The position numbers were made by a program, and so were the translations under genes. From assembly GCA_021234155.1 (NCBI GenBank), contig JAJEKV010000075.1:2048001-2112000 (forward strand): a DNA stretch of 64,000 nucleotides, given 5' to 3'. This DNA is from Isoetes taiwanensis (lineage: Eukaryota > Streptophyta > Lycopodiopsida > Isoetales > Isoetaceae). Positions 35,665 through 46,700 of this stretch are shown in pieces (positions within the stretch are counted from its first letter, which is position 1; every line of letters starts with the position of its first letter). Under the pieces are notes generated by a model. It did not search any database. It saw only the letters and a list, made by a program, of their open reading frames with translations, and had not been told where the DNA came from.

Positions 35665-36690
35665 TTATTTATCATACGTGAATAAAAGAAGGGGGTATAT
35701 TTGCAATGCTACACCTTGGTGCATGAGGCCAATGAATAATGTGTGTGACTCTATATTCATTCTTAGTTGATGTACCACCATCATAAAGGATATGTGAGCT
35801 CCGTCTCAAAGTAGGACTTTTTATTGAAACCTGAGAAATATATAATGTAGGACATATAAGAGAGGTCAACCCTCCCCTCGAACGTGTATAATGTAGGACA
35901 TATAAAGAGGAGGTCAACCCTCCCCTTGAGGGGGGAGGTTGACCTTAAAACCTTTAGGTCGGCAAATTCTTGACACATTAATTATCTGACCAAAGATATA
36001 TATGCATCCCATTATGTAATCATGGAATCGTAGAAGCTTGAGAATAGTTTGTTTCCTAAATCCATTGCAAAAATTAAGCCAATCTTGAATAAGCCTTTAG
36101 TATTGTAATCCTCGATTTTCTAGAGAGGTATGGATTCTAACCCAAGAGAGGAGGCCTTTGCATTTCAACTAGATTCCACCGTTGTTCTTGAAATAAGACG
36201 GATCTTTGTATTAAAACTTGAGCTAGAACATAGACTTATATCTTGTTGAATGAAGGCAAAACCCTGAGGAGATAGAGTGGTTGTTCCGTTAGATTCTCGA
36301 TTAGGAAGAGAGCGGATATATCTTATTTATAGTGTTTGTAAGTCCGGGCCGGTTGGTGGTGAATTTATGCCAAGAGATCCCCAAGTATCGAGATTATGCT
36401 TGATTCTATGTATTAGTTTGTTGCATTTGCAAAAAACTAGAGATGACACGCAAGAATTGGCATCGTGAGCTTAAGTTCATCTTGTAAAATAATAATTGCA
36501 GTTAGGGCCTTGAAACGTAAGTTTGTTTATCATAAATGAATAAAAGAAGGAGGGTATATTTGCAATGTTACACCTGGTGCATGAGGCCAATGAATAATGT
36601 GTGTGACTCTACACTCATTCTAGTTGATGTACCACCATCATATTGAAACCCTCAGAACCTATATAATGTACGACATATAAGAGCTTAGAA
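35665..36690 (+). repeat. Direct repeats flanking an LTR fragment
   Basis: About 130 bp (35668-35797; GTATATTTGCAATG, GAGGCCAATGAATAATGTGTG, TGTACCACCATCAT) is repeated at 36527-36655. Between them, 35990-36526 is the 3' part of an LTR of the 25-29 kb family, with its primer-binding region (AGAATTGGCATCGTGAGC) and the start of the internal region (GTTCATCTTGTAAAATAA, TTAGGGCCTTGAAAC). Confidence 0.7.
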
Positions 36691-36749
36691 ATGCGGGAAT
36701 TAGTTGTCTTCCTTTTTGAGGGATAAAGAATATACTTTATTTACTTTTA

Positions 36750-38640
36750 AGAGAATGATACAACGCCTCAAGGGGTGCACCCATCTCAGAAATATAAGAT
36801 GAGGATAGCTACATGGCTCCATCTTTGCACTATTCTCTTTACGACCTAGTGTATATTTAGATAGGTGCCCCATATTTCAACCTTTACTTCTTCTTCTTCA
36901 CTCTAATACTAGCCAATTTTTAAGCCTTTCAAGTACCATACGAAGAAGTCAAGTTGATGATATGTCCTCTTGATTCTCATTGAAGACTAAGGTATTCCTT
37001 TTCCATATGACCGCTACTGTCTAGGCCCTAGCTATGAAAGGCCACCTTCTTCATGGGTGCACCATTCTAGGGAAGGATTTCCACAACAGCCTTTGGTACC
37101 TCCAACGGTATTCAAAGTTATCCGCATTCTCTATGCCCATACTACTTGTAAATATCTCACATTCCACCGTGCAATGTTCTATGGATTCATTCGCTTCCGC
37201 ATATAGGGCGCATTTAGGTTGACGTTAATGTCCCATTCTCGAGACTAGTTGATTGACCCTTGGAACCCCATGGATCACTTGCCAAAGGAAAAGCGTGAAC
37301 TGGGGGGGGCGATATTTCAGCCAAGCATTTCTCCGTGATGTTTTTATGGTTTTCCTCCTCGGATCACCTAGTTCCCCATTTGTAGATATTGAGTAACCCC
37401 TTAGTCCTTAAGGGGTTACTTGTCCCAGATCACTGCCAAAGAAAAGCTGCTAATCCGGGGGCGATATTTCAGCCAAGCATTTCTTTTCTTTGTTTTTATG
37501 GTTTTCCTCCGTGATCACTAGTTCCCATTTGGTAGATATTAGCAACCCTAGTCCTTAAGTTTCTATAACTTGATTTCACAAACTTGTTTTGCCAATCGGG
37601 GTGCAAAACCCATGGATTTTGATCTCCTCTAGTTATAATGTTTGAGAGTACCGTAGCCACACATTCCCATATTATTTTATCTCTCCTTTAAGGCAAAACG
37701 CACCAAATTCACTAATCGACTAATTACTCTCTTTGTACCAATCGGAGCACAAACTATTCCACGCTTTTTCCACCTCGCATCATCATACCTATACCTTAGG
37801 TGTTGTGCAAGCACTAATCGGTACCCACCATGGAAGGGAGTCTCGCCGAGATTTGTTGATGTCAAGCCTAAATAGTTTTTATGACATGCCATGTCAAATT
37901 AATCCCTTTTAGGAATGGAGAAAGCTTCACATGGTTTTGATAAAAAAAGAGTGACCATGGGAGTGAGACTTTGACGAAGGGCTTACTATGCTTACATGAG
38001 GTTGATGAGGTGCATACCAAGATTTCACCTTTTTTTGTAAGATCATCCATATGTATTTGGCTATTACTTTGTTCTCAGAATGATATGTCAAATCATTCCA
38101 ATTCCTCCTTCGGGCTTATCTCTTTGCACTTCCACCAAGGAATTTGACCATCGCTTCTTCATTCCTCTCCGTAATAAAGTTATGGATTAGCCCTTCTAAT
38201 TTTGTGCCTTCTCCTTTGGGATAAGTAGAATTGATGATGTGTAGACATGAGTATTAACACATGTTTTGCCATAGTAACCGGCCCGCTAGTGATAGTTTTT
38301 GACACCTTCCACCAATTCTAAGTGTTTCTCAAGGACTAGCAAGATTATTCCATATTTGTGCATTAAATCCATGTTAATGCCCACCAGAATTTCTAACAGG
38401 TTAGAGTGCTCACCGATTATTTTTTCATGGTAGGATTGTCGCTACGTGGGATGGTTTTCCAAAGGCACCGCATTCACGCATTTTTTCCAATTTATGAGAC
38501 ATCCTCAGGCTATTAAGAAGGAGGTTAGTAATTTTCCTCGCATTACGACAAAGTTGTTTTCCTGGCCTCTATGAATAGAAATGTGTCAGTCAAGGTATTG
38601 ATTACATATTTGTTGAGAGCCATCCAAAGATTTCTAGTCC
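36750..38640 (-). mobile_element. LINE 3' half, minus strand
   Basis: Minus-strand frames give, from high to low coordinate, GPVTMAKHVL (compare GRVTVAKHVL in the 62-kb LINE), LSPFLKGINL, a FTLFLWQVIHGVPRVNQLVS segment (about 37280) and KCALYAEANESIEHCTVECE (about 37190), which is the zinc-binding zf-RVT domain, then WKRNTLVF. Frames are broken repeatedly. A local duplication near 37300-37560 repeats GGGGGCGATATTTCAGCCAA. Confidence 0.78.
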
Positions 38641-38689
38641 CCAATCATACCGTCCGGCAGAGGCTTGCATGAATGTCTCATAATGTCTA

Positions 38690-38755
38690 GAATGTTCTTA
38701 GAAATGAATGTTCTAGAATGAATGTTCTAGAATGCATGAATGTTCTAGAATATCC
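38690..38755. repeat. TTCTAGAA-containing short repeats
   Basis: AATGTTCTAGAATG recurs three times (38708-38750). Each unit resembles a three-site heat-shock element but the run is not continuous. Similar units appear at about 40495 and 40590. Confidence 0.6.
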
Positions 38756-38759
38756 TGAT

Positions 38760-41260
38760 GCTCCTCTATGGTGATACCTTTGGAATTGGTAGTAGCAATG
38801 TGTGTAAGGTCCACATGGGTGATACTTTAGTTCTGTGAGCCACCCCTCATGTGTGATAATTTAAATTGTTAGTAGGTATGAGTCACCCTCATGTATGATA
38901 CTTTCAAATTGGTAGTGGGTGGAGTCAACTTTTCATGGGTGAAACTTTGGAATTGGTAGTAGGTGTGAGTAAGTTCCCACCGGGCAAGAGGGGCAAAGAA
39001 GCTCCCTCATAGATTTACAAAATGAATGTTGAAACTTTTGCAAAATAACAAAATAGGATGTTCTAGATAGTTCCCAGAAAGTTCTATTTCTAGATGCCTC
39101 ATGGTTGAGCAACCCCGCCTAAGAATAGAAATTTCTTTTGCCAAAATAGAATGTTCTTACTTTGGAATTGGTAGTAGGGGTAGGTGGGGAGTAGGTCATA
39201 GGGACAAATTGGTAGTAAATATGAGCCAGCCTTCCATAGTGATACTTTTGCAAGATTGATAGTAGATGTGTGAGTAGGGTCCTAATGGGGGATACTTTTA
39301 TAGATTGGTAGTAGATCCGGTTCCTCCCTCACAAGGATACTTTCAAATTGGTAGTAGATATGAGTAAGCTCCCTCATGTATGATACTTTTGGAATCACAC
39401 AAACTGGCAATAAGATTGGAATTTTGTATGATACTTTGAATTTAGTACCAAATTGGTAGTAAATGTGAGAATGCTGAGGCAATAACATGGATATGAATGT
39501 TGAGTAACATGGATATGAATGTTAAGCCATCATGATATTTCCCCATTTGGAATTTGGAATTGGCAGATGTGAGCCAACTTCATCATGAGACTTTGGAATT
39601 GGTAGTAGGTGTTGACCAAATGATCATACTTAGTAGTGTGTTGGTAATAGATGTGTGTAGGCTCACATAAGATACTTTGAAGTTCTAGCGCATGTGACTC
39701 AAATCTCATGTGTGATTCTTTAGAACCGTAGTAGGTGTGAGTCAGCTCCCCGTGGGATTCACCTTGATCCAGAGAACCCATGAGAGTTCAACGGAACCAT
39801 TTTATGCCGATACTTAGGGTTAGAGGTGTTTTTAGGCACTAATTTGGAGCAATATCTATACAATGTAGGGTCAAATTGCCTTTTAAAATTATGCATACAA
39901 GGGGGTTTTTGTTACCTTCAACGCGAGATGCCAATACCCCCTTATGTATAAGTGCATTCGAGCTTCCTCATGGGTGATACTTTGAATTGCGGTAGGTGTG
40001 AGTCACCTTTACCGCCGTAGATGTCCAAACCGGGCGAGGCCACCGAGCCGAATAGTGCAAAAGAGTAGTAAGTATAGAAGGTCCCTGTGGGAGTAACATA
40101 GAGGCTGCTTTTATGCAACCGAGGCGCAGGGCCGATCAAAGGTCGAGGCCGAAAGGAAATAGTGCCAAAGATATCCAAATCAAGGCGCAGGCCTTGGGTC
40201 GAAGCCGAAATAATGCTAAGGGGTGCCCTTTCAGAGGTGAATAAAGTGCAAAAGAGTAGTAAGTATAAGATCCCTATAGATGGGGGTAACATAATAAGCG
40301 TATTCTTTTATGCAAACCGAGGTGAGGCTCCCTATCCGAGGAATAGTGCAAAAGAAAAGGGTTCGCCAGGTAATTACCTAAAAAAGAAAAGTTATCCCAA
40401 ACTCCGTATAGAATGTTCTACAATGTTTCAAATACTCATGGTAAGCACCCCTGAAAATAGAAATTTTTGAAACTTTCCAAAAGAAGTCAAAATAGAATGT
40501 TCTAGAATGTTTTAAATGTTCACTGGATAAGTTTCTGGCCTAAAAATAGAAAGTTTTTGGAAACATTGCAAAGGCCAAAATAGAATGTTGCAAGATTGTT
40601 ATATATGCCCAGATGCTCATCCAAGAATATAAAGTTTTTAAAGTATGAGTGTTTCATGCGGGTGATGTTTGGAGTTGGTAGTATGGAATTTTGAAGGTAG
40701 TAACATGCATATAGGTCCGGGCAGGCACTTCATAACTTTGAAATTATGGTAGGTGTGACCAGCTCCCCCAATAGGCAACACTTTAGAATTGGCAATAGGT
40801 AGCAGAAGTCCTCAGATGACAAATGGATATTGAGTAACATGGATATGGCGATATGGGTGATTATGATGCTTTAGAATTGGTAGTAGGTGTGAACTAAGCT
40901 TCCCAGGTGATACTTTGGAATTGATAGTAGATGTGAGTAAGCTCTAATGGGGAAAGAAAAGTGCTTTGGAATCTACTCATGGTGGGTAGTAGATATGACT
41001 CCCAACATGATTCTTTAGATTGGTAATATGTGGCGCAAGCTTCATAAAATTGTCTTGGTAGTAGGTGTGTGAGTAAGCTTCCAAATGGATGATACTTTGG
41101 AATTGATAGTAGGTGGTGTTAGTAGTAAATGTGTATAAGATCCACATGGATGATACTTTTAAATTGTAGTAGGTATGAGTCACTCATCCGGTGATAACCT
41201 TCCAATTGGTAGTAGGTGAGTCAATTCTTCATGGGTGATACTTCGAAGTTTTTTTGAAGA
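38760..41260. repeat. Degenerate minisatellite, about 2.5 kb
   Basis: The phrase GATACTTTGGAATTGGTAGTAGGTGTGAGT followed by AGCTCC or a close variant recurs dozens of times at roughly 40-65 bp spacing. It is interrupted by a GC-richer block at 40010-40380 (GAGGCGCAGG, GGCCGAGGC-like) and by TTCTAGAATG units. Short open frames on the minus strand (Tyr-rich HIYYQF) are translations of the repeat, not genes. Confidence 0.85.
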
Positions 41261-41379
41261 ACGGTTTTACATCATATTATACACTCAAAATATTACAAAG
41301 TACTTCCGTATAAGAAGTGATACTTCAGAGTTGGCTTGGAGCAGTTGTTGGATTTGATTTTGACTTTTGGGCCTTGAAT

Positions 41380-42780
41380 TTTTTTTTAATATATATATAT
41401 AGCTTAATTTGATGCGTGAGTTTTTCAATGGAAAGGCGAGGCTAAGAGTTAGCTAGGACGCTGTTAATGAAATATCGATGACTCCGCAAAATGGCTCAAA
41501 AAGAGTGGAAGTGTAAAATGAAAAGTAGGTGTAGGAACATCTAGAACATGGCATCAATTATAGGTTGAACAAGACGACCATATGTTTTCCCTCTGCCAAC
41601 CTCTCAGAAAAATAGAGAGCAATTTTCAGTATTTCGACCTTGAATCAAAAATGGACATAACCTTCACAATGTTTTATGCTGAAATAAAATATTCTATGCC
41701 GTTCCTTTTGTGTTACATGAACTTGTCTATTCTTTGGGTCCAAATAATCAAGGTGAGTGTTTTGTAGAGTTTCTAGATGCTCATCTTAGAAAACAAAATA
41801 ATGGGTTTAGTCCACCAGTCTAAGTTAGAAAAAAAAAATAAAAGAACTATTAATTTATCCTAAAAAAGCTTGTTAGCATGAGGGTGTTATCCGTGGTACT
41901 GTGTAGGATAAAGAAGTGCCCCCGGACTGTGGTCATTCTTTTTCTTTTTCTTTTCTTTTTTTTTTTGTTTCAATTATTGCTTTGTTCAACTCGTTACAAC
42001 ACCTTACAACACTTTTGTCATAAAACATCAACGAAATTTATGTCTTCATTTTGGGATTCACTCATGAGGTGACTTAAAGAATCTGCATGATCATTTAAAT
42101 CCCATTCATTTTGTACGCATTAGGGTCCTCGCATTTTACGGTGTCTCCTTTATTGTCATTTTGTCCACCCAAATTAGCACTATCTTTTAGTATTACGAAG
42201 AAGGAAATTCAAAATTAGCGAGAATATTCGGGTAGTTGATTCCCCTTTCCTCGAGGGAGATAGATCTCGCTTTCTTTCTTTCCATCCATTTTTTGTTCAG
42301 GCTTCTTGTAATCCAATTACTAATGATGAAGACAAGAGGCAAAAATGGCATTTGCAGAATCAACGGCAAAGAGCAAGCAAGATGAGGCAACAATATCAAA
42401 TGAAAATTTAGATTGGAGTATTGAGCCTTCAAGCAATTGCAAATGCAACCTCCGTAATCACAAAACGCTTTTTGGATTTGATAAGTTCGGATGTCTGCTG
42501 CACCGTAAGAAAGAAGTATGGCATCTAGTGGAGAACAAAGAAAGTCATGCATGAGTTGTGTTTGATGTTGCATGATCAACTAAAATACGCTCAATGAGTC
42601 AGCATCTTGTTAATCTAACATTCATCTTGTTAATCTAGTTTTAGTTGGATAACGTCATTTTTTTTAAATGGCCAACTTTAACTTAGGAAGTACATGTAGA
42701 TACTCATCCCACATTTAACAACTATTAAAATGTATGGGGGTTCTTAAACACCTAATGCTCATATGTCCCAGCCAATCGTT
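41380..42780. other. Mostly unassigned; weak open frame
   Basis: The plus frame at 42345-42554 (MAFAESTAKSKQDEATISNE) and the overlapping minus frame at 42193-42579 are both open, and neither is recognised. Only one could be real. A poly-T tract lies at 41936-41966. Confidence 0.3.
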
Positions 42781-42789
42781 TGATGAAAT

Positions 42790-43500
42790 GAGTATGAGGT
42801 TGTAGAATTGATGATACGGATTATAAGTTTTTAAATGGAAGATGAGGTATAGAAGATGATATAGATGTCAGTTTATGGGCTTCTTTTCACTTACTTTTAT
42901 GTCTTCACGCTTAAGTTACTAACCCCCACATAAATCAATGTCTTTCAACCAAACATTGTAATAAAATTCCAACCACATGTATAATGCTCCTAGCTTCCAA
43001 AATAGGTTTCTGCGTTTGTTCAAAGGAATAGAATATAATAGAATAGTGTTTTTTTACGGCCCACGGGACCAATAGGTCACGGACCCATACAACGGGCAAG
43101 ACAATCATTACTACTGTGATTAAAACCCCGCCGAAAGGTTTTCAAGGAAAGTGTTGGATTTTAGGCCAATCATAGTACTATTTAGACATGACAAATGAGT
43201 TCTATGGTCCCGCTTTTTTGCTCAAAGTGAATTGATGAGTTTTATATATTAATTTCTACTACACGGGATAAGGCAGTAGTTAACAATTGAGTGAATTTCC
43301 TTTATTGAGAAATTGGAAAAAAAATGAAGCACCATAGTTGGGTTGTGTGATTTTAACCAAAGATAGAAAGACCTACAATTTGTTGCCATGTTAGGCCAAC
43401 AATGAACTCCCCTATCAAATATGAATATTCAAAGGTCTTGTATAGATATTGAAAGACACTGGACTTATATTAGACATTATGACAAAAGCCTACGCATTGC
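42790..43500 (+). repeat. Dispersed repeat C, copy 2
   Basis: Matches 52260-52870 along its length: GAAGATGATATAGAT, CCCACATAAATCAATGTCTTTC, TTTAGACATGACAAATGAGT, and TTAGGCCAACAATGAACTCCCCT. No coding signal. Confidence 0.8.
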
Positions 43501-43584
43501 AGATATGAATGATTATATGCTTGACACTTGGTTGATTACTTGATTATATGCTTGATTACTTGATCAATGAGTAATTATATGCTT

Positions 43585-44070
43585 GATTAATTGATTGGAA
43601 TTAAATATATCGTATTCTCCTACAAAGAGATTCGGATTTCTTCCCCCTCTATGCTGGAATGGAAGGCCACATACTAAATTTTCAAAAGGTGGTCCAAATG
43701 GGGGACATGCAGCTTTCAAACCTTGCATACAATGGCCATGGGCCCACAACAGCTTAAAACCTATTAAAAAGAGAAATGTGTGGGGTCGATTTCCAGATGG
43801 ATTGTGCTGGAGCATGTATGTGTACAGGTGAACATCATGAAGACTTGGATCACTTGAAACAATACCTGGATGTAAGCCTTCTTAGTAACCTTTGGGATGC
43901 TAGAGTTTTGGAGATGGCTAAGACATGAGATTATAAAACACAAATTAATTCTATGTTAGTTTTGGTCCACAAGGACACGTATTAGCACATCTACCCATGA
44001 AGAAGCGCAAAACAATTGCATGTATATGTATAGATGCACATTATCTTAGAATTGGAACAAGTTGATGGGG
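43585..44070 (+). repeat. Repeat D copy 1 with protein-like frame
   Basis: Paralogous to 44958-45405. Plus frames read YSPTKRFGFLPPL, WNGRPH, WPWAHNSLK and then, after a frameshift, REMCGVDFQMDCAGACMCTG and LDHLKQYLDVSLLSNLWDAR to a stop after VLEMAKT. Changes against copy 2 are mostly conservative in this frame, so it descends from coding sequence. The family is unknown. Confidence 0.6.
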
Positions 44071-44089
44071 TTGTGATCCATATGAGAAT

Positions 44090-44840
44090 AGGAAGAAGAT
44101 CTACATTGGCTTTGTAACCCCGCCCAAGTACTTGGGTAAATTGCCAAGACCACTTGTTGACTTTGTTAATGAAACTTGAAAAAGAGAGAACAACCAATCC
44201 CATACCGCTTGAGGTGATCACATATAAAAACAATGTTCAATGGTCTCGTGATTCACGCTTGCATACCGGACACTGATTTGATATTCTAGGGTTAAACGTT
44301 GGACGACAATACGTTAACTCTAAGATATCGATGAAGAAGAATCGCCACCAAAGAATCGCCACTTTAGGATAAAGTAATTTATCCCCGCCCAAGACCACGC
44401 CTGCCGCCATTGAAGAGGAAGGAGTTGAAGGGCCACTTTAGAAGGGGAAGAATATTAGTATCAAACAATAACTTATACATAGAGTTCACAAGTTTACACT
44501 CCTTAATCTCCTTATGACAAACCCATATCAAAAATATCTTTGGTGTGGCGGTAATGTTTGTAGATAATCAACCACTTTTTTTGCTAAAGATCTCTATCCC
44601 ATCGCAAACAAAACTTTAGCAAAAATGCTTCCTCCCATGACGCCAGCTTGCCCTAAGTCATACCATGTGCCGCAATTGTTAAGATTCTTGCCATTTTTCA
44701 ACGTCGTTGAGTCAATGGATGCACAGCAATGCAAAGTGGTGCATTGTCCGCCAGGGGATTTACCAACAAGGTGCATTCAACCTGGCACAAGCGGCTGGAC
44801 CGATGTGAAATAATGTTTTAATCGTGTGCCGGGAATCTAA
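44090..44840 (-). mobile_element. LINE 3' fragment, minus strand
   Basis: Its reverse complement follows the plus-strand LINE at 63130-63885 closely, including CAATGGCG, the GTGGTCTTGGGC block, AATCAGTGTCC(G/A)GTATGCAAGCG-like zf-RVT DNA, and TTTCATTAACAAAGTCAACA followed by TGGCAATTTACCCAAGTAC. It is 5'-truncated and frame-broken. It lies exactly between the two copies of repeat D. Confidence 0.8.
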
Positions 44841-44957
44841 CGATCCCTTTAAAAATGGAGAAGCATTATGATAGGGCCGCAACTCATAAAATAGACTCCA
44901 TGGAAGAACAGATTTATGTGTAGCTTTACCAAAAGGAAGACAAGGGATAAGAGCCTT

Positions 44958-45405
44958 TTAATTGATTAGAGTTAAATATATTGTATTCTCCTACAAAGAG
45001 ATGGGATTACTTCCCCTATCTTTGGAATGGAAGGCCACATTGGGGATATCACGACTTTGCATACACAAAATGGCCATGGGCCCCACAATGGCTTAAAACA
45101 CATGAAAGAAAAGAAATGTGTGGGGTGGAGTTCCGGATCGATTGTGCTGGAGCATGCATGTGTCTGGTGAACATCATGCACTTGGATCACTTGAAGCAAT
45201 ACACGGATGTAAAGCTTTTTAGTAAGCTTTGGGATGCTAGTGTTTTGGAGATGGCTAAGACATGACATTATAAAACACAAATTAATCCTATGTTAGTTAA
45301 GTGGTCCACAAGGACATATTAGCACATCTACTCATGAAGTAGCTGAGAACAATTGCATATATCCGTACATACCGCAATATCTTAGAATTGAAACAGTCAA
45401 TGGGG
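44958..45405 (+). repeat. Repeat D copy 2 with intact 94-codon frame
   Basis: The plus frame 44981-45265 reads through YSPTKRW, LWNGRPH, WPWAPQWLK, EMCGVEFRIDCAGACMC and LDHLKQYTDVKLFSKLWDAS, ending EMAKT. It lines up with copy 1 and keeps its frame. There is no clear start or splice context. Possibly the last exon of an unidentified gene or element gene. Confidence 0.55.
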
Positions 45406-46700
45406 AGAATAGGAGGATTGGTCAGTGTCGTCAGATGGGAATGATTGAATATGAGCACCATACTCTTCATATTGTTTTAAGCATTTGCTAGTATCGTAGC
45501 AAAATATACTAGTCTAGTTACCCCTTATTAAAACTTTGGTGGGCCTTTTGCAAATGGTACTAGCTAGCATCTTATATCATAGAGGTTCTTGACCAACGGG
45601 GCCATTTATGCCCACCCTCCAAACACACCGATGTCATACTCATTTATTCCTTAGGAAGCTTATTACTATTAAGGTTTTTACCTTATTAGTCATATATCGT
45701 AATAGGCTTAATGTGTTTTTTTTGGGTTGCCCCTAGGGGGCAAACCCTTGTTTATGTGGGGTTTGTGGCATATTCTGGGTATATGCTGGAATATAACCGT
45801 AATATCTTGGTGACTTGCTAAAACCCACCGCCGTGTAAACCGGGCGTCAATGCGTACCCTAGCATTTTGCACGACTTACATCCTCATAATTTTCTTCTCG
45901 TGGTTGATCCTTGTATCTGCCTGTGGTTGCTTGGCAGGGACCGCCTGGACCATCGTGAACCTGATCGATTTTGGTAAGTGAGTTTACTTGAAGAGGAATT
46001 TAAGAGATTTGATGATTTCTTTGCGTTTTCCATTCCTAGGAGTAGACCATTGTCCCGACAATAATGGCCTAAACTAGTATTTGCAGTAAAACCTCCTGTC
46101 AAGTAGTCATATTACTATCAGTACATGGGGACTCAGAAACAATGAAGGTTTATAATTGAAACGATCCGCACAGCTTGGGTTAAAGTCGGGCAAGGAACTC
46201 AGATGCAAAACCAAGCCAACACATTATAGAAAAGAACGTTCATAATGCCTAATGATCAGACAAGATACTAAAAGCTTTGAAATGGGGGCATTTTGGAGGA
46301 TGTACCTCGTATTACAGACTGGTTACCTGATGCACCTGTAAGATCTACCAAGTTGAACCATTTACGCATGAAATTACCTCTTATAGACCTTTTGTATTAC
46401 CTCCGATATTTTGCATTAGACTTCTCTTACGCTATGTTTAATCAAGTACTTTAGAAAGGAATTTCTCCAATTTCAATTCCTTTTTCGTAATCTGATACAT
46501 TGCTAACCGTTAAAAAGCACAATCCGGATATGTGGCTCAAAGTCTAACACTTCAACCCTTCATTATTATGTTTGAAGTTAGAATATCCCTCTCTCTATTT
46601 TTTTTCACGGTATTGTCTTAATGCAACCCTATTGGAGAGTATACACTTGAACAGATACTAGTCAAATTGCAACTCTAAAGAATCAATCTTCTGTTTGCAG
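45405..46700. other. No gene seen
   Basis: Unassigned sequence upstream of the phosphofructokinase pseudogene. It might hold its degraded 5' exons (an exon-like GGACCGCC...GATTTTG lies between a CAG and a GTAAGT at 45939-45974), but I cannot confirm this. Confidence 0.35.

Noticed and set aside
39282-41183. Tyr/His-rich minus-strand frames
   Set aside because: They are translations of the minisatellite unit.
38760-41260. CRISPR-like array
   Set aside because: Units and spacing are irregular, there are no unique equal-length spacers, and the context is a plant nuclear genome.
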